Below are positions 18,399-26,765 of a stretch of 64,000 nucleotides of DNA, piece by piece (the first letter of the stretch is position 1; each line of letters starts with the position of its first letter). The position numbers and the translations under genes are program-made. The stretch lies in the NCBI GenBank assembly GCA_965214915.1, contig CBDCCP010000003.1, positions 1 through 64,000 on the forward strand, given 5' to 3'. The notes under the pieces are model-generated. The model saw only the letters and a list, made by a program, of their open reading frames with translations. It ran no database searches and was not told the origin of the DNA. Source of the DNA: CATQHP01 sp965214915. GTDB taxonomy: Bacteria; Acidobacteriota; Terriglobia; Bryobacterales; UBA6623.

Positions 18399-19267
18399 CT
18401 CAAGTTTCCGGCGGCGGGCCGCGAAGTCTGACGCCAAGCGAAGACCAGAGCGGCGATGCCGAAGCCGACGGCAACCGCCCAACAAACAGCCGGCGACGGG
18501 TCGGATTCGGAAACGCCTGCGCCCAGCAGACGCCGCAAACCGGTCACCCCGTAGGTCAGGGGATTGACGGTCATCACCCAGCGAATCCATCCGGACGAGC
18601 CGTCAACGGGGAAGACCCCGCCCGACAGCAGCCACATCGGCATCAGCACGACGTTCATGATCGAATGGAACCCCTGCACCGAGTTGAGCCGCCAAGCGAA
18701 ATAAAACCCGAGCGCGGTGAGGCCGAACGCCATCAGCAAAACCATCGCGAACACGGCCGGAAGCGCGCTCGGGGCGAGCGAAACGCCGGCGAGAGGAGCC
18801 AACGGCAGAAGCAGCAGCCCTTGCAACGCGCCGATGGTCGTTGCTCCCAGAATCTTGCCCAGCGCCAGCGCCAAGCGCGGCGCCGGCGCTACGAGAACGG
18901 AGAGCAAAAATCCTTCCCGGCGGTCTTCGATGATCGAGATGTTGGCAAAAATCGAGGTGAAGAGCACCGCCAGCGTGACCGCGCCGGGAAAGAAAAACTG
19001 CGCATAAGTTTCGTTCGACGTTTGCAGCGACGAGCCGAACCCGGAACCCAGCACGAACCAGAACAGCAGCGGAGTCGAAAGACTGCCAATCACCCGGCTG
19101 CGCTGCCTGTAGAACCCTTGAATCTCCCGCTGCCACAGCGTGAAAACGCTCATCCACAGGCTCGGACTTGCCGGGCGCTCGGCCGCGGCGGCGGGCGCAA
19201 CAGTGCTGATGCCTTGAGGCGGGGAGGCCATCGGATGCTTGGCGGCGGTCCTCTCGGGACCGAACAT
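18395..19267 (-). CDS. ABC-2 type transporter permease
   Basis: 290 residues with about six hydrophobic helices and the ABC-2 pattern: LWQREIQGFYRQRSRV at the start, FFFPGAVTL, RREGFLLSVLVAPAPR, MNVVLMPMWLLSGGVFP and a C-terminal VNPLTYGVTGLRR. Such permeases pair with a separate ATPase, usually the adjacent gene. None is adjacent here: the next upstream gene is a phosphoesterase. ABC-2 permeases next to DUF420 genes are commonly seen near oxidase-assembly loci. A TAGAAT hexamer lies only two bases before the ATG at 19267, so translation might really begin at Met13 (19231). Confidence 0.85.
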   Translation of the reverse strand: MFGPERTAAKHPMASPPQGISTVAPAAAAERPASPSLWMSVFTLWQREIQGFYRQRSRVIGSLSTPLLFWFVLGSGFGSSLQTSNETYAQFFFPGAVTLAVLFTSIFANISIIEDRREGFLLSVLVAPAPRLALALGKILGATTIGALQGLLLLPLAPLAGVSLAPSALPAVFAMVLLMAFGLTALGFYFAWRLNSVQGFHSIMNVVLMPMWLLSGGVFPVDGSSGWIRWVMTVNPLTYGVTGLRRLLGAGVSESDPSPAVCWAVAVGFGIAALVFAWRQTSRPAAGNLS

Positions 19268-19335
19268 TCATTCTAGTCGACTCGCGTGAAGCGCCGCGCC
19301 GGACGGGGACTGCGCAACGCCCGGCGCCGCGGGCT

Positions 19336-19929
19336 TTACAAATCGAGCAGGTAGCCCCTCTTGCCGACGTTCGCAGCCAGCGTCGGACCCATGCGGACGA
19401 CTCGCCCCGCGGCTTCATGGATGTGCCCGCAGAAAAAATATGCCGGAGGATGGGCGTCCAGGAACGCGCGAACGGCGCTGCTGCCGAAATGCAGGCCGCC
19501 CGCCGATTCGTCCAAGGGGCTGTCGAGCGGCGGCGCGTGGCAAACCAATACAAGCGGTTTCAGTTCCGCGAATTTGGCCAGCCGCTGCTCGATTTCCTGC
19601 TCGCTGTATTCGCCGGGCGTGTCGAACGGCGTCGGGTTGGAGTAACCGAGCCCGCCGAAATGCGTGCCGCCGACCTCGATTGCGGCATCGTGAAAGTTGC
19701 GAAAACCCAATTGCGCGCAGAATTCCGCGATCTGCCGGTCGGTTTCGTTGTTGCCCGGCATCGCCCACAGTCTCTCGCCCAGCGGCGCCAGGATTTCGCC
19801 GCAGTCGTCCAGGGGCGCCGGCCATGTCACCAAGTCGCCTGCGGCGATGTAGATGTCGGCTTCGACCGCAACCGCCCGCTGCAGCGCTCGCAAATCGCCG
19901 TGGATGTCGGAAAAGATCTGAACCCGCAT
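19336..19929 (-). CDS. Calcineurin-like metallophosphoesterase
   Basis: 197 residues with the metal-binding motifs in order: SDIHGD (D8, H10), AAGDLV, GNNE in the place of GNHE, VCHAPP and CGHIHE near the C-terminus. It is a small cytosolic binuclear phosphoesterase of the YfcE/Icc kind; the substrate cannot be told. The ATG at 19929 is preceded by TACACT eight bases upstream and no Shine-Dalgarno sequence. The Asn variant in GNNE occurs in related families and does not by itself mean inactivity. Confidence 0.9.
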   Translation of the reverse strand: MRVQIFSDIHGDLRALQRAVAVEADIYIAAGDLVTWPAPLDDCGEILAPLGERLWAMPGNNETDRQIAEFCAQLGFRNFHDAAIEVGGTHFGGLGYSNPTPFDTPGEYSEQEIEQRLAKFAELKPLVLVCHAPPLDSPLDESAGGLHFGSSAVRAFLDAHPPAYFFCGHIHEAAGRVVRMGPTLAANVGKRGYLLDL

Positions 19930-19937
19930 TGCGTATC

Positions 19938-19943
19938 AGTGTA
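19938..19943 (-). promoter_or_regulatory. -10-like TACACT, 8 bases before the phosphoesterase start
   Basis: On the minus strand TACACT is followed by eight bases and the ATG at 19929. No Shine-Dalgarno fits between them, so the transcript is probably leaderless or nearly so. Confidence 0.4.
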
Positions 19944-19965
19944 CCGGGCGGCAGCCGCGCCGGAT

Positions 19966-20184
19966 TCAACCTACGCGGCGGGTAGCGGCAAGCCGCTCTT
20001 CGGCTTTGGCCAAAACCTGCGCCTCGGCCTCTGCTTTGCTCGCGGCTTGGGCGCGCGCGACGATTGCGCCGGGGGAGACGTTATCCGCTTTGGCGTGATA
20101 AGTCTGGCCGAGTCTGTACGAGACGATGCGGGCCGGCCATCCGGCCAGTTCCAGCATGCGCTCGGAATAGTCTTCGGTTTTCAT
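19966..20184 (-). CDS. Small conserved-looking protein coupled to the sulfurtransferase (unknown function)
   Basis: 72 residues starting MKTEDYSERM, with ELAGWPARIVSYRLG, TYHAKADNVSPGA and an Ala/Glu-rich helical C-terminal half (AQAASKAEAEAQVLAKAEERLAA, given here only as a pattern of A, E and K). The ATG overlaps the TGA of the sulfurtransferase gene (ATGA at 20184-20181), so translation is probably coupled and the two proteins likely work together. The frame extends 13 codons upstream, but the overlapping ATG is the better start. I do not recognise the family; no Cys is present, so it is not itself a sulfur carrier. Confidence 0.7.
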   Translation of the reverse strand: MKTEDYSERMLELAGWPARIVSYRLGQTYHAKADNVSPGAIVARAQAASKAEAEAQVLAKAEERLAATRRVG

Positions 20185-21026
20185 GCGCCCCTGGCGACGG
20201 CTGCGCCGACTAGATTGCCCCACTCGGTCCAGGAACCGTCGTAGTTGGTCACGTTTTCGTAGCCCAGCAAATACTTGAGCACGACCCAGGAGTGGCTCGA
20301 ACGCTCGCCGATGCGGCAGTAAGCGACGATCGGTTTGGTTCCCGTGATGCCGGCGCCCTCGTAAAGAGCCTTCAATTCGTCGTAGCTCTTGAACGTGCCG
20401 TCGGCGTTACATGCCTTGCCCCAGGGGATATTCGACGCGCCGGGAATGTGCCCGCCGCGCTGGCAGGTTTCGGGCAGTCCCGGAGGCGAAAGAATTTCGC
20501 CGCTGAATTCAGCGGGGCTGCGGACATCGACCAATTCTACGGCGCGATTGCTTACCGATGCGGCGACCTGCGGCAGGAACGCGCGGATCGAAAAATCAGG
20601 CTCCGCGGCCTTGTAGTCCGCGGCCGCAACAGCCGGCGCTTCCGTCGTCAACTCGCGTCCTTCGGCAAGCCACTTCACGCGCCCGCCGTTCATCAACCGC
20701 ACGTCGGCGTGGCCGTAAATCTTGAGCTGCCAGAGCGCCCAGGCCGCGAACCAGTTGTTGTTATCGCCGTAGAGCACGACGGTCGTATCGTTCGAGATGC
20801 CGCTGTCGGACATCAATTTTTCGAACGCGGCCCGCGGAATGATGTCCCGGCGAACGGTGTCGCAAAGCTGGCTGTTCCAGGCCCAGCCGACGGCGCCGGC
20901 AATGTGGCCTTCGTCGTAAGATCCCGTATCGACATCGACTTCGACGACGCGCACGGAGTCATCCCCCGCGCGCTCGGCGACCCAATCCGTGCCGACCAGG
21001 ATTTCAGGATGCGCGTAGTTTCCCAT
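20181..21026 (-). CDS. Thiosulfate/3-mercaptopyruvate sulfurtransferase (two rhodanese domains)
   Basis: 281 residues. The N-terminal inactive rhodanese domain carries VEVDVDTGSYDEGHI; the C-terminal catalytic domain carries VDVRSPAEFSG, GGHIPGA and the active loop CRIGERSSHSW with Cys237. It transfers sulfane sulfur from thiosulfate or mercaptopyruvate to an acceptor such as cyanide or a thiol. The start at 21026 is fixed by an excellent Shine-Dalgarno (GGAGGAG, 5-base spacing); longer upstream frames are shadow. It overlaps a 72-residue gene by ATGA. Confidence 0.93.
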   Translation of the reverse strand: MGNYAHPEILVGTDWVAERAGDDSVRVVEVDVDTGSYDEGHIAGAVGWAWNSQLCDTVRRDIIPRAAFEKLMSDSGISNDTTVVLYGDNNNWFAAWALWQLKIYGHADVRLMNGGRVKWLAEGRELTTEAPAVAAADYKAAEPDFSIRAFLPQVAASVSNRAVELVDVRSPAEFSGEILSPPGLPETCQRGGHIPGASNIPWGKACNADGTFKSYDELKALYEGAGITGTKPIVAYCRIGERSSHSWVVLKYLLGYENVTNYDGSWTEWGNLVGAAVARGA

Positions 21027-21031
21027 TTCTT

Positions 21032-21038
21032 CTCCTCC
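21032..21038 (-). promoter_or_regulatory. Strong Shine-Dalgarno of the sulfurtransferase
   Basis: GGAGGAG on the minus strand, five bases (AAGAA) before the ATG at 21026. It decides the start and contrasts with the many genes here that have no such site. Confidence 0.8.
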
Positions 21039-21115
21039 AGGTTGCTTCCCGGTGGGAAAAACCATTATAAACACAACGCCGGCGGTCGCGGGCTTTGCCG
21101 GCGTCCGGCGATGAC

Positions 21116-22543
21116 TCAGGGGCGGCTCGTGGCGAGCCGGTACATGCCGCCCGCGCATTCTGCGAGCGCTTCTTTGAGCAATGGATACGGTCTGCCGTAC
21201 CCGTCGAGCAAGCCGGAATGCTGGCGGTCCTGCTTGCGCGGGACAAGATTCGAGGCGTCGATCAAGCCGCAGTAGTGCCAACCCACGAATTCCGGGCGCG
21301 CGAACGCGCTGCGGAAGAACTCGACCGTCCAGTCTGCGCGCTGCTCGATACTGTCGGCAACAGGCCCGTAGGGCCGGGGCATGGTCGGGGTGATCATCGT
21401 GAACGCGGAATCGCCATTGATGAACGGCTTGTCGACGAGTTTCGACCAGCGATCCAGCCCGGGCTTTTGCACTTCGTATCGAGCGTACATTTGGTAGAAC
21501 ACGATGTCCGTGAACCGGCTTGTGACCGGTAGCACGGTGTCCAGCGTATCGGTATTGGCATTGAGCTTGTCGCCGATGAACATGTGGTTCGGATCGTGCC
21601 TCCGAATGGCTTCCCGCGCGGTCCGGTAGTACCGGGCCACGACGCGCTGTAGGAACTCGACGTTATCGCGGGATTCGTTGCCGTTCGAGAGATCCGTTCG
21701 CGGCCTCCAGCCCGCGGCGGCTGCGAGCGCTCCGAACGAGTCGAACCGGGCGCCGTATGTCGCGTTGAAGTCGCGAATCTCTCCCCGATAGATATCCCGC
21801 ATGGTCTCGACGTACGCCAACTTTCCGGGAGCTTGCGGACCCAGGTTCCGCAAGCGGCGCGGCCAGCCGATACGAGACTTCCGGCGAGCTCCGCCGATCA
21901 CATCGGGCCGCTCGCGGCAATCCTCCTCTGTCAGCAGCGGGCAATCCGTCATGGCGTAGCCAAGCAGAAACGGATCGTCCCTTGCGGGGGCGGCGAGCTC
22001 GCTCGCGAGCCGGTCGCAGCGGCGCGCGAACTCGCCGGCAAAGACATCGAGGAAGTTGTCGTCGGGAATCTCGGTCTTCCAATGCGGGATATCCACGAAA
22101 CGTATCGGCTGGAGATAGGGCAGGGACGGCTGCGGCGCGTTGACGACCGCCAGCGAGTTGTGGACTCCTATGCTGTTGAAGCCGTACTCGCGGCACGCGC
22201 GCAGGAACCACGCTTTCAGCGCGGTTCGAAACCGGGGGCCTTTCAATTCGCCAACGCCCAGCCGCGCCTTCCAGGCATCCTTGTTGTATTCCTGTTGAAA
22301 CAGGTCGGGATACAAGTGGTTGACGCCAAAGCTGAGGAAGGCGTTCCCCGCAGGCGTCACCAGCCACCATCGCTCGTCCTTCTCCACGCGGAAGAAACCG
22401 GTGGCTTCGAATTTCCTGCCGGTCCAGCCGCCGAAACGGTCGAACTCTTCGGTTGCGGCCCCGCCGGCGCCCGACCCGCGCGCGATGAAAGGATGGGTAA
22501 CTGCGGCGGCCGTTGCCGCGCGGAGCAGCTCGCGCCGGTTCAT
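21116..22543 (-). CDS. Tat-exported glycoside hydrolase (agarase/GH-A-like)
   Basis: 475 residues from the ATG at 22543. The N-terminus MNRRELLRAATAAAV is a twin-arginine signal. Next come FFRVEKDERWWLVTPAGNAFLSFGVNH (shown by its W-W-L-V and G-V-N-H landmarks), LLGYAMTDCP, and late blocks DIVFYQMYAR and KPFINGDSAF, which look like the acid/base and nucleophile strands of a TIM-barrel agarase or related clan GH-A enzyme. It would act in the periplasm on an unidentified polysaccharide. Sulfatases elsewhere in the window would suit sulfated glycans. The exact GH family is uncertain. Confidence 0.7.
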   Translation of the reverse strand: MNRRELLRAATAAAVTHPFIARGSGAGGAATEEFDRFGGWTGRKFEATGFFRVEKDERWWLVTPAGNAFLSFGVNHLYPDLFQQEYNKDAWKARLGVGELKGPRFRTALKAWFLRACREYGFNSIGVHNSLAVVNAPQPSLPYLQPIRFVDIPHWKTEIPDDNFLDVFAGEFARRCDRLASELAAPARDDPFLLGYAMTDCPLLTEEDCRERPDVIGGARRKSRIGWPRRLRNLGPQAPGKLAYVETMRDIYRGEIRDFNATYGARFDSFGALAAAAGWRPRTDLSNGNESRDNVEFLQRVVARYYRTAREAIRRHDPNHMFIGDKLNANTDTLDTVLPVTSRFTDIVFYQMYARYEVQKPGLDRWSKLVDKPFINGDSAFTMITPTMPRPYGPVADSIEQRADWTVEFFRSAFARPEFVGWHYCGLIDASNLVPRKQDRQHSGLLDGYGRPYPLLKEALAECAGGMYRLATSRP

Positions 22544-22607
22544 CCTGCCAAGCTTCCCGCCCACATTCTACCTTCCAACCCGGCTGTCGCGGGTCGCTGC
22601 CAACAAG

Positions 22608-23423
22608 CTACTCGCCGGACGACCAGGCAACGCGGAACTCCGGATAAAGCGTCAGGCCGCCGCAGGCGAACAGCGTCTGGCCGGTAATGTACGAGGCTTC
22701 GTCGGAGGCCAGAAAGGCAAATACCGCGGCGATTTCCTCCGCTTCTCCTGCCCTGCCCATCGGAATGTGGCTCTCGACCTCGCTGCGGGCAACGGGGTCG
22801 TCGATCCAGGCCATGTTGATCGGCGTCACGATCGCCCCCGGACCCACTGCGTTGACGCGGATGCCGCGGTCGGCGTATTCCAGCGCCAGCGACTTGGTGA
22901 GGTTCTCCATGCCGCCTTTCGAAATCGAGTAGGAAAGATACTTCGGCTTGGGGATGATCTCGTGGACGCTGGAATTGTTGACGATCACGCCGCCGCCCTC
23001 GCGGGACAAGAAGTGCCGGATCGCCGCGCGGGAACACAGATAACAACCGCGCAGATTCACGCCGAGAATGCGGTCGAAGTCCGCGGTCAGGCTTTCGTGG
23101 CTGGCGGCGGGTTTCTGAATGCCGGCGTTGTTGATCAGCACGTCGAGACGGCCCCAACCGGCGAGAATTTCGCCGATCATGTCGTGTACCGGCTGTTCCT
23201 GCGAGACATCGGCCTTGTGCAAGCTGCATTGCGCGTCGGCGTAGCCGCCGGTCTCATGGGCGGCGCGTATGCGGTCCGCCGTTTTCCCCGCCTCGACGTC
23301 GTTGCGGCTGTAGTTGACCGCGATGTTGCCGCCCTCTTGCGCCAGCCGCACCGCGATCGCTCTACCGATGCCCGTGGAAGCGCCGGTCACGAGAATGTTT
23401 TTCCCTACAAAGCGTTGCTGCAT
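22608..23423 (-). CDS. SDR-family oxidoreductase (glucose 1-dehydrogenase-like)
   Basis: 271 residues from the ATG at 23423. Classical short-chain dehydrogenase: cofactor loop TGASTGIG (residues 13-20), NNAG, an active-site Ser in VNNSSVHE, and the Tyr-x3-Lys pair in YSISK, followed by the NAVGPGAI loop. The Asn/Tyr/Ser after the second strand (NYSRND) suggest NADP preference. It resembles the bacterial glucose 1-dehydrogenase group, but the substrate cannot be assigned. The gene diverges from lpxB. Confidence 0.88.
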   Translation of the reverse strand: MQQRFVGKNILVTGASTGIGRAIAVRLAQEGGNIAVNYSRNDVEAGKTADRIRAAHETGGYADAQCSLHKADVSQEQPVHDMIGEILAGWGRLDVLINNAGIQKPAASHESLTADFDRILGVNLRGCYLCSRAAIRHFLSREGGGVIVNNSSVHEIIPKPKYLSYSISKGGMENLTKSLALEYADRGIRVNAVGPGAIVTPINMAWIDDPVARSEVESHIPMGRAGEAEEIAAVFAFLASDEASYITGQTLFACGGLTLYPEFRVAWSSGE

Positions 23424-23554
23424 CGCGATTTTTCCTGTTTTCGCAGAGGAGCGGCAGCACGGCCGCCGCCTCATTCCCCAATGTCATTCGATTGTACAAT
23501 CCGCTCCGCGGGCGCCGCGTTTTACACTAGGAGGTTGTTCGTCGGGTTCGATGG

Positions 23555-24688
23555 ATGAAGATCCTGGTTTCTGCCGGTGAAGCTTCCGGCGACCGCTACG
23601 GCGCGGAGCTCGTCGCCGCTTTGCGCAAGCGCCTCCCGGAGGCGGATTTTTTCGGCTGCGGCGGGCGCTATCTCAGAAAGGAAGGGCTGCGGGCGGTCAT
23701 CCGCGCCGAGGACCTGGCAGTAGTCGGGCTTTTCGAGGTCGCGCGTCACATCCCGAGGATATATCGCCGGTTTCGGCAGTTCGTCGCGGCGGTCCGGGCC
23801 GAAAAGCCGCAACTCGCGATTCTGATCGACGCGCCCGATTTTCACCTCCGCCTGGCGAAGAAACTGCGCCGGCTCAAGATTCCGATCGCCTATTATGTCG
23901 CTCCCCAGGCCTGGGCTTGGCGCAAGGGGCGGGTTAAAACGCTGCGGCGGCTGATCGACCGCCTGCTGGTGATCTTTCCGTTCGAGGAGGAATTTTTTTT
24001 CGAGCGCGGCGTCAAGACGACATTCGTCGGGCACCCTTTGGCCGGCCGCGTCCGTGTTTCGACCGACCGCGGGACATTTTTCCGGGAACACGGTCTCGAC
24101 CCGCAAAAGCGCTTGATCGCCCTGCTGCCGGGCAGCCGCCGCGGCGAGTCTTTGCGGCATCTTCCGGCGTTGGAAAAAGCGGCGGCGATCCTCTCGAAGC
24201 GGGGCGGAATTCAGCTCATCCTGCCCGCCTCCGCCACGACGGGCAGGGATTTTTTTGCGCAACGCTGGCGCGGTCCCGAAGTCGTCATTGTCGAAGAGCA
24301 AACCCAGGATGCCGTGGGCCACGCCGACCTCGCTTTGGTCGCCAGCGGCACGGCGACCGTCGAAACCGCCCTGCTCGGCACGCCCATGGTTACCTTTTAT
24401 CGGCTCGCCTGGCCGAGTTATTGGCTCGCGAAAATGCTTGTCCACGCGCCCTTCTACAGCATGGTCAACCTTCTCGCCGGGCGGAAGGTCGTCCCCGAGC
24501 TTATCCAACGCGATTGCACCGGCGGGAAACTTGCGGCCGAGTCCGTCCGTCTCCTTTTGCAGGAGCCCGCGCGGCGCCGCATGGTCGAGGAACTGGCGGA
24601 GATCGAAGGGAAGCTGCATGCCGGCGTCCCAGCGGCGGAACGCGCGGCCGAAGCGATATGCGAACAATATTCTTTACAGAGCGTATGA
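23555..24688 (+). CDS. lpxB: Lipid-A-disaccharide synthase
   Basis: 377 residues, normal for LpxB (GT19). Family landmarks: SAGEASGDRYGAELV at the N-terminus, FFGCGG, IDAPDFHLRLAK, YYVAPQAWAWRKGR, FVGHPLA, LLPGSRRGE, ASGTATVETALLGTPM and VPELIQ. It joins UDP-2,3-diacylglucosamine to lipid X at the inner face of the inner membrane, so this organism makes lipid A. The ATG at 23555 is followed directly by MKILVSAGE as in other LpxB proteins. Its TGA overlaps the ATG of the next gene (ATGA at 24685), implying coupled translation with an M1-like pseudoenzyme. Confidence 0.97.
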   Translation: MKILVSAGEASGDRYGAELVAALRKRLPEADFFGCGGRYLRKEGLRAVIRAEDLAVVGLFEVARHIPRIYRRFRQFVAAVRAEKPQLAILIDAPDFHLRLAKKLRRLKIPIAYYVAPQAWAWRKGRVKTLRRLIDRLLVIFPFEEEFFFERGVKTTFVGHPLAGRVRVSTDRGTFFREHGLDPQKRLIALLPGSRRGESLRHLPALEKAAAILSKRGGIQLILPASATTGRDFFAQRWRGPEVVIVEEQTQDAVGHADLALVASGTATVETALLGTPMVTFYRLAWPSYWLAKMLVHAPFYSMVNLLAGRKVVPELIQRDCTGGKLAAESVRLLLQEPARRRMVEELAEIEGKLHAGVPAAERAAEAICEQYSLQSV

Positions 24689-26652
24689 AGAGCATTGCCG
24701 TTTCGTTTCTCCTGCTGCTTGCGGCGGCGGCCCCGGTTTCCGCGCAGGACGTTCCGCTGATCGATGTCGAGGACTACGACATCACCGCCCGCGTCGACTT
24801 GCTCGCGCAGACGTTGGAAGCGGAAGTCCGGGTGCGGTTCACGCCCCGCGAACCCACGAACATGGCGGTTTTCGAGCTGCACAACGGGCTCAATGTCGAT
24901 GCGGCGCAGACGGCCGACGGCTCGAGCCTTAACCCGCTCCGCTACCGCCAGGACTTCACGATCCATCTCAGTTTTCCGCAAACGCTCCCCGCCGGCGAGC
25001 CCCAAATCGTCGACTTCCGCTACGGGGGCCGTCTGAAAGGCTACGAGGAGTCGCCCGTCGAGGGCTACAGCCTGGCGCAGATCGATGCCGACCGCGCGTT
25101 TCTGCTCTATGCGGCCCGCTGGTTTCCCGTCAACGGATACGGCGCCGACCGCTTTACCTCGAAAATCAAGATCATCACCGGCGAGGGCATGAAAGTGATC
25201 GGCAGCGGCATCGGCCTGCGCAGCGAGGGCATCGAAGGCGTCGAGCACGTGTTCGAGTTCAGCTACCCTTCGTTCCCCGGCACGATTGCGATTGTCCCGG
25301 ATAACGGCGTCAGCACTGAAACCGACGGCGTCGCCACGACGGTTTATTTCGATTCCGCCTCGGAAGATCTTGCCCGGGAATACGGCCAAGCGACCGGAGA
25401 GATCGTGAACTTTTACTCCGACCTGTTCGGCGCGCCCTATTCCAAATCTCTCGCGGTCATCGAGACGGATGAGTACGCTCCCAGCGGGTATTGGGCGCCC
25501 GGAATGATCTTCATGAGCCCTTACGGCATACGGCAGGCCGTCAACCGCCGCTTGCTCGGCACGCTCGTCGCCAATCAGTGGTGGGGCGCGCTTGTCGGCC
25601 CCGGCAACCGCAACCACCTGTGGCTTGTCGACGGCCTGGCGTATTACTCCGCATTGCTCGAGATCGAGGAGATGGAGGGCGAAGAAGCGTTCGAGACCCA
25701 CGTCCGCGAGGCCCGCATCGAATCGCTGACCTACACCGACGTGCCCATGATCCAGGCCGGCCGCCTGACCGATTTTTCTCCCGAAATGAATGCGCTGACC
25801 GGAGCGCGCGGGGTCATGGTGCTGCACATGCTGCGCTGGACCGTGGGAGACGACGCATTTTTCGAAACCCTCAGGAAACTGATCGACGAACGAACCTGGA
25901 AATCGATCACCACCGACGGCTTCCGCGAGTTGGCGGAAAACGTCAGCGGCAAAGACCTCGATCCGTTTTTCCTGCAGTGGACCGAATCGACGGCGACGCC
26001 CGAGTTCGAGCAGGAATACACGATCTATCGGCTCGGCGGCGGACAGGGCTTCCGCATCATCGGCAAGGTCCGCCAAGACATGGACACGTTCAGCATGCCG
26101 GTCGAGCTCAAGATCGAAACCGAGGGCGAACCGGAATACCAGGTGATCGACGTGACCGGCACATCGTCGGACTATTCCCTGGAAACGTTCGGCAAGCCCA
26201 GTCAGGTCATCCTCGACCCGCGCAATCGCATCCTGCGCTTCGACGACGAGATCCGCGTCCTCGTGGCCATCCGCAAAGGCGAGCAGATCGTCGAGCTGGG
26301 CTACTACCAGGACGCGCTGCTCGAGTATCAGCGCGCGCTCGACATCAACCGCTACAGCTCGCTGACCCATTTTCGGATCGGCGAAGTTTTCTTTCTGCAG
26401 AACAACTACCAGTCGGCGGCGAACGAGTTTCGCGAGGCGCTCAACGGCGACCGGGAACCCGCTTGGACCGAGGTCTGGGCGCACATCCACCTCGGCAAAA
26501 TCTTCGACATTACAGGCCAGCGGGAACGCGCGGTCAATGAGTACCAGCTCGCCATCCGCACCCGCGACGATACCCAGGGCGCTCAGAACGAAGCGCGCAA
26601 GTACCTGGAAAGTCCTTACCGGCGACCCAAACGGAAAGAAACCATCTACTAA
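24685..26652 (+). CDS. Catalytically dead M1-aminopeptidase-like exported protein with TPR tail
   Basis: 655 residues with a signal peptide (MKSIAVSFLLLLAAAAPVSA). The N-terminal beta domain and central gluzincin-like domain follow M1 peptidases, but the active site is gone. The zinc motif HEXXHQW reads TLVANQW, the second zinc Glu region WLNEGFA reads WLVDGLA, and GXMEN is replaced near YWAPGMIFM. QWWG and the YYSALLEIE helix still anchor the alignment. The C-terminus (from about residue 535) has two or three TPR-like helices (YYQDALLEYQRAL, NNYQSAANEFREAL). The start overlaps the lpxB stop, so it is probably coupled. Its role is likely binding or scaffolding in the envelope; that is inference. 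Confidence 0.8.
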   Translation: MKSIAVSFLLLLAAAAPVSAQDVPLIDVEDYDITARVDLLAQTLEAEVRVRFTPREPTNMAVFELHNGLNVDAAQTADGSSLNPLRYRQDFTIHLSFPQTLPAGEPQIVDFRYGGRLKGYEESPVEGYSLAQIDADRAFLLYAARWFPVNGYGADRFTSKIKIITGEGMKVIGSGIGLRSEGIEGVEHVFEFSYPSFPGTIAIVPDNGVSTETDGVATTVYFDSASEDLAREYGQATGEIVNFYSDLFGAPYSKSLAVIETDEYAPSGYWAPGMIFMSPYGIRQAVNRRLLGTLVANQWWGALVGPGNRNHLWLVDGLAYYSALLEIEEMEGEEAFETHVREARIESLTYTDVPMIQAGRLTDFSPEMNALTGARGVMVLHMLRWTVGDDAFFETLRKLIDERTWKSITTDGFRELAENVSGKDLDPFFLQWTESTATPEFEQEYTIYRLGGGQGFRIIGKVRQDMDTFSMPVELKIETEGEPEYQVIDVTGTSSDYSLETFGKPSQVILDPRNRILRFDDEIRVLVAIRKGEQIVELGYYQDALLEYQRALDINRYSSLTHFRIGEVFFLQNNYQSAANEFREALNGDREPAWTEVWAHIHLGKIFDITGQRERAVNEYQLAIRTRDDTQGAQNEARKYLESPYRRPKRKETIY

Positions 26653-26687
26653 TCCGCATATCCGCTCGGAATTCGCGGACTCCCGGC

Positions 26688-26693
26688 TATAAT
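26688..26693 (+). promoter_or_regulatory. Consensus -10 box before the cytochrome c peroxidase gene
   Basis: Perfect TATAAT, 72 bases upstream of the ATG at 26766. No clear -35 hexamer lies at the usual distance. The gene has an ordinary leader and Shine-Dalgarno. Confidence 0.5.
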
Positions 26694-26752
26694 ATCTGCA
26701 CGGACGCCGCGTACTCGCGGCCCTGCTCGATAGCTATCGAGTTCATCTTGCG

Positions 26753-26760
26753 AGGAGGAG
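26753..26760 (+). promoter_or_regulatory. Strong Shine-Dalgarno of the cytochrome c peroxidase gene
   Basis: AGGAGGAG with a five-base spacer (GCGAA) before the ATG at 26766; it fixes the start. Confidence 0.8.
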
Positions 26761-26765
26761 GCGAA

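Noticed and set aside
23491..23500. Palindrome ATTGTACAAT between the SDR and lpxB genes
   Set aside because: A 10-base palindrome alone is too short to call an operator; no second copy was seen nearby.
24421..24684. Upstream extension of the M1-like gene inside lpxB
   Set aside because: The overlapping ATG at 24685 begins a clear signal peptide; the extension is out-of-frame lpxB.
24454..26490. 678-codon open frame antisense to the M1-like gene
   Set aside because: No domain or start context; the plus strand has a signal peptide, family motifs and TPRs.
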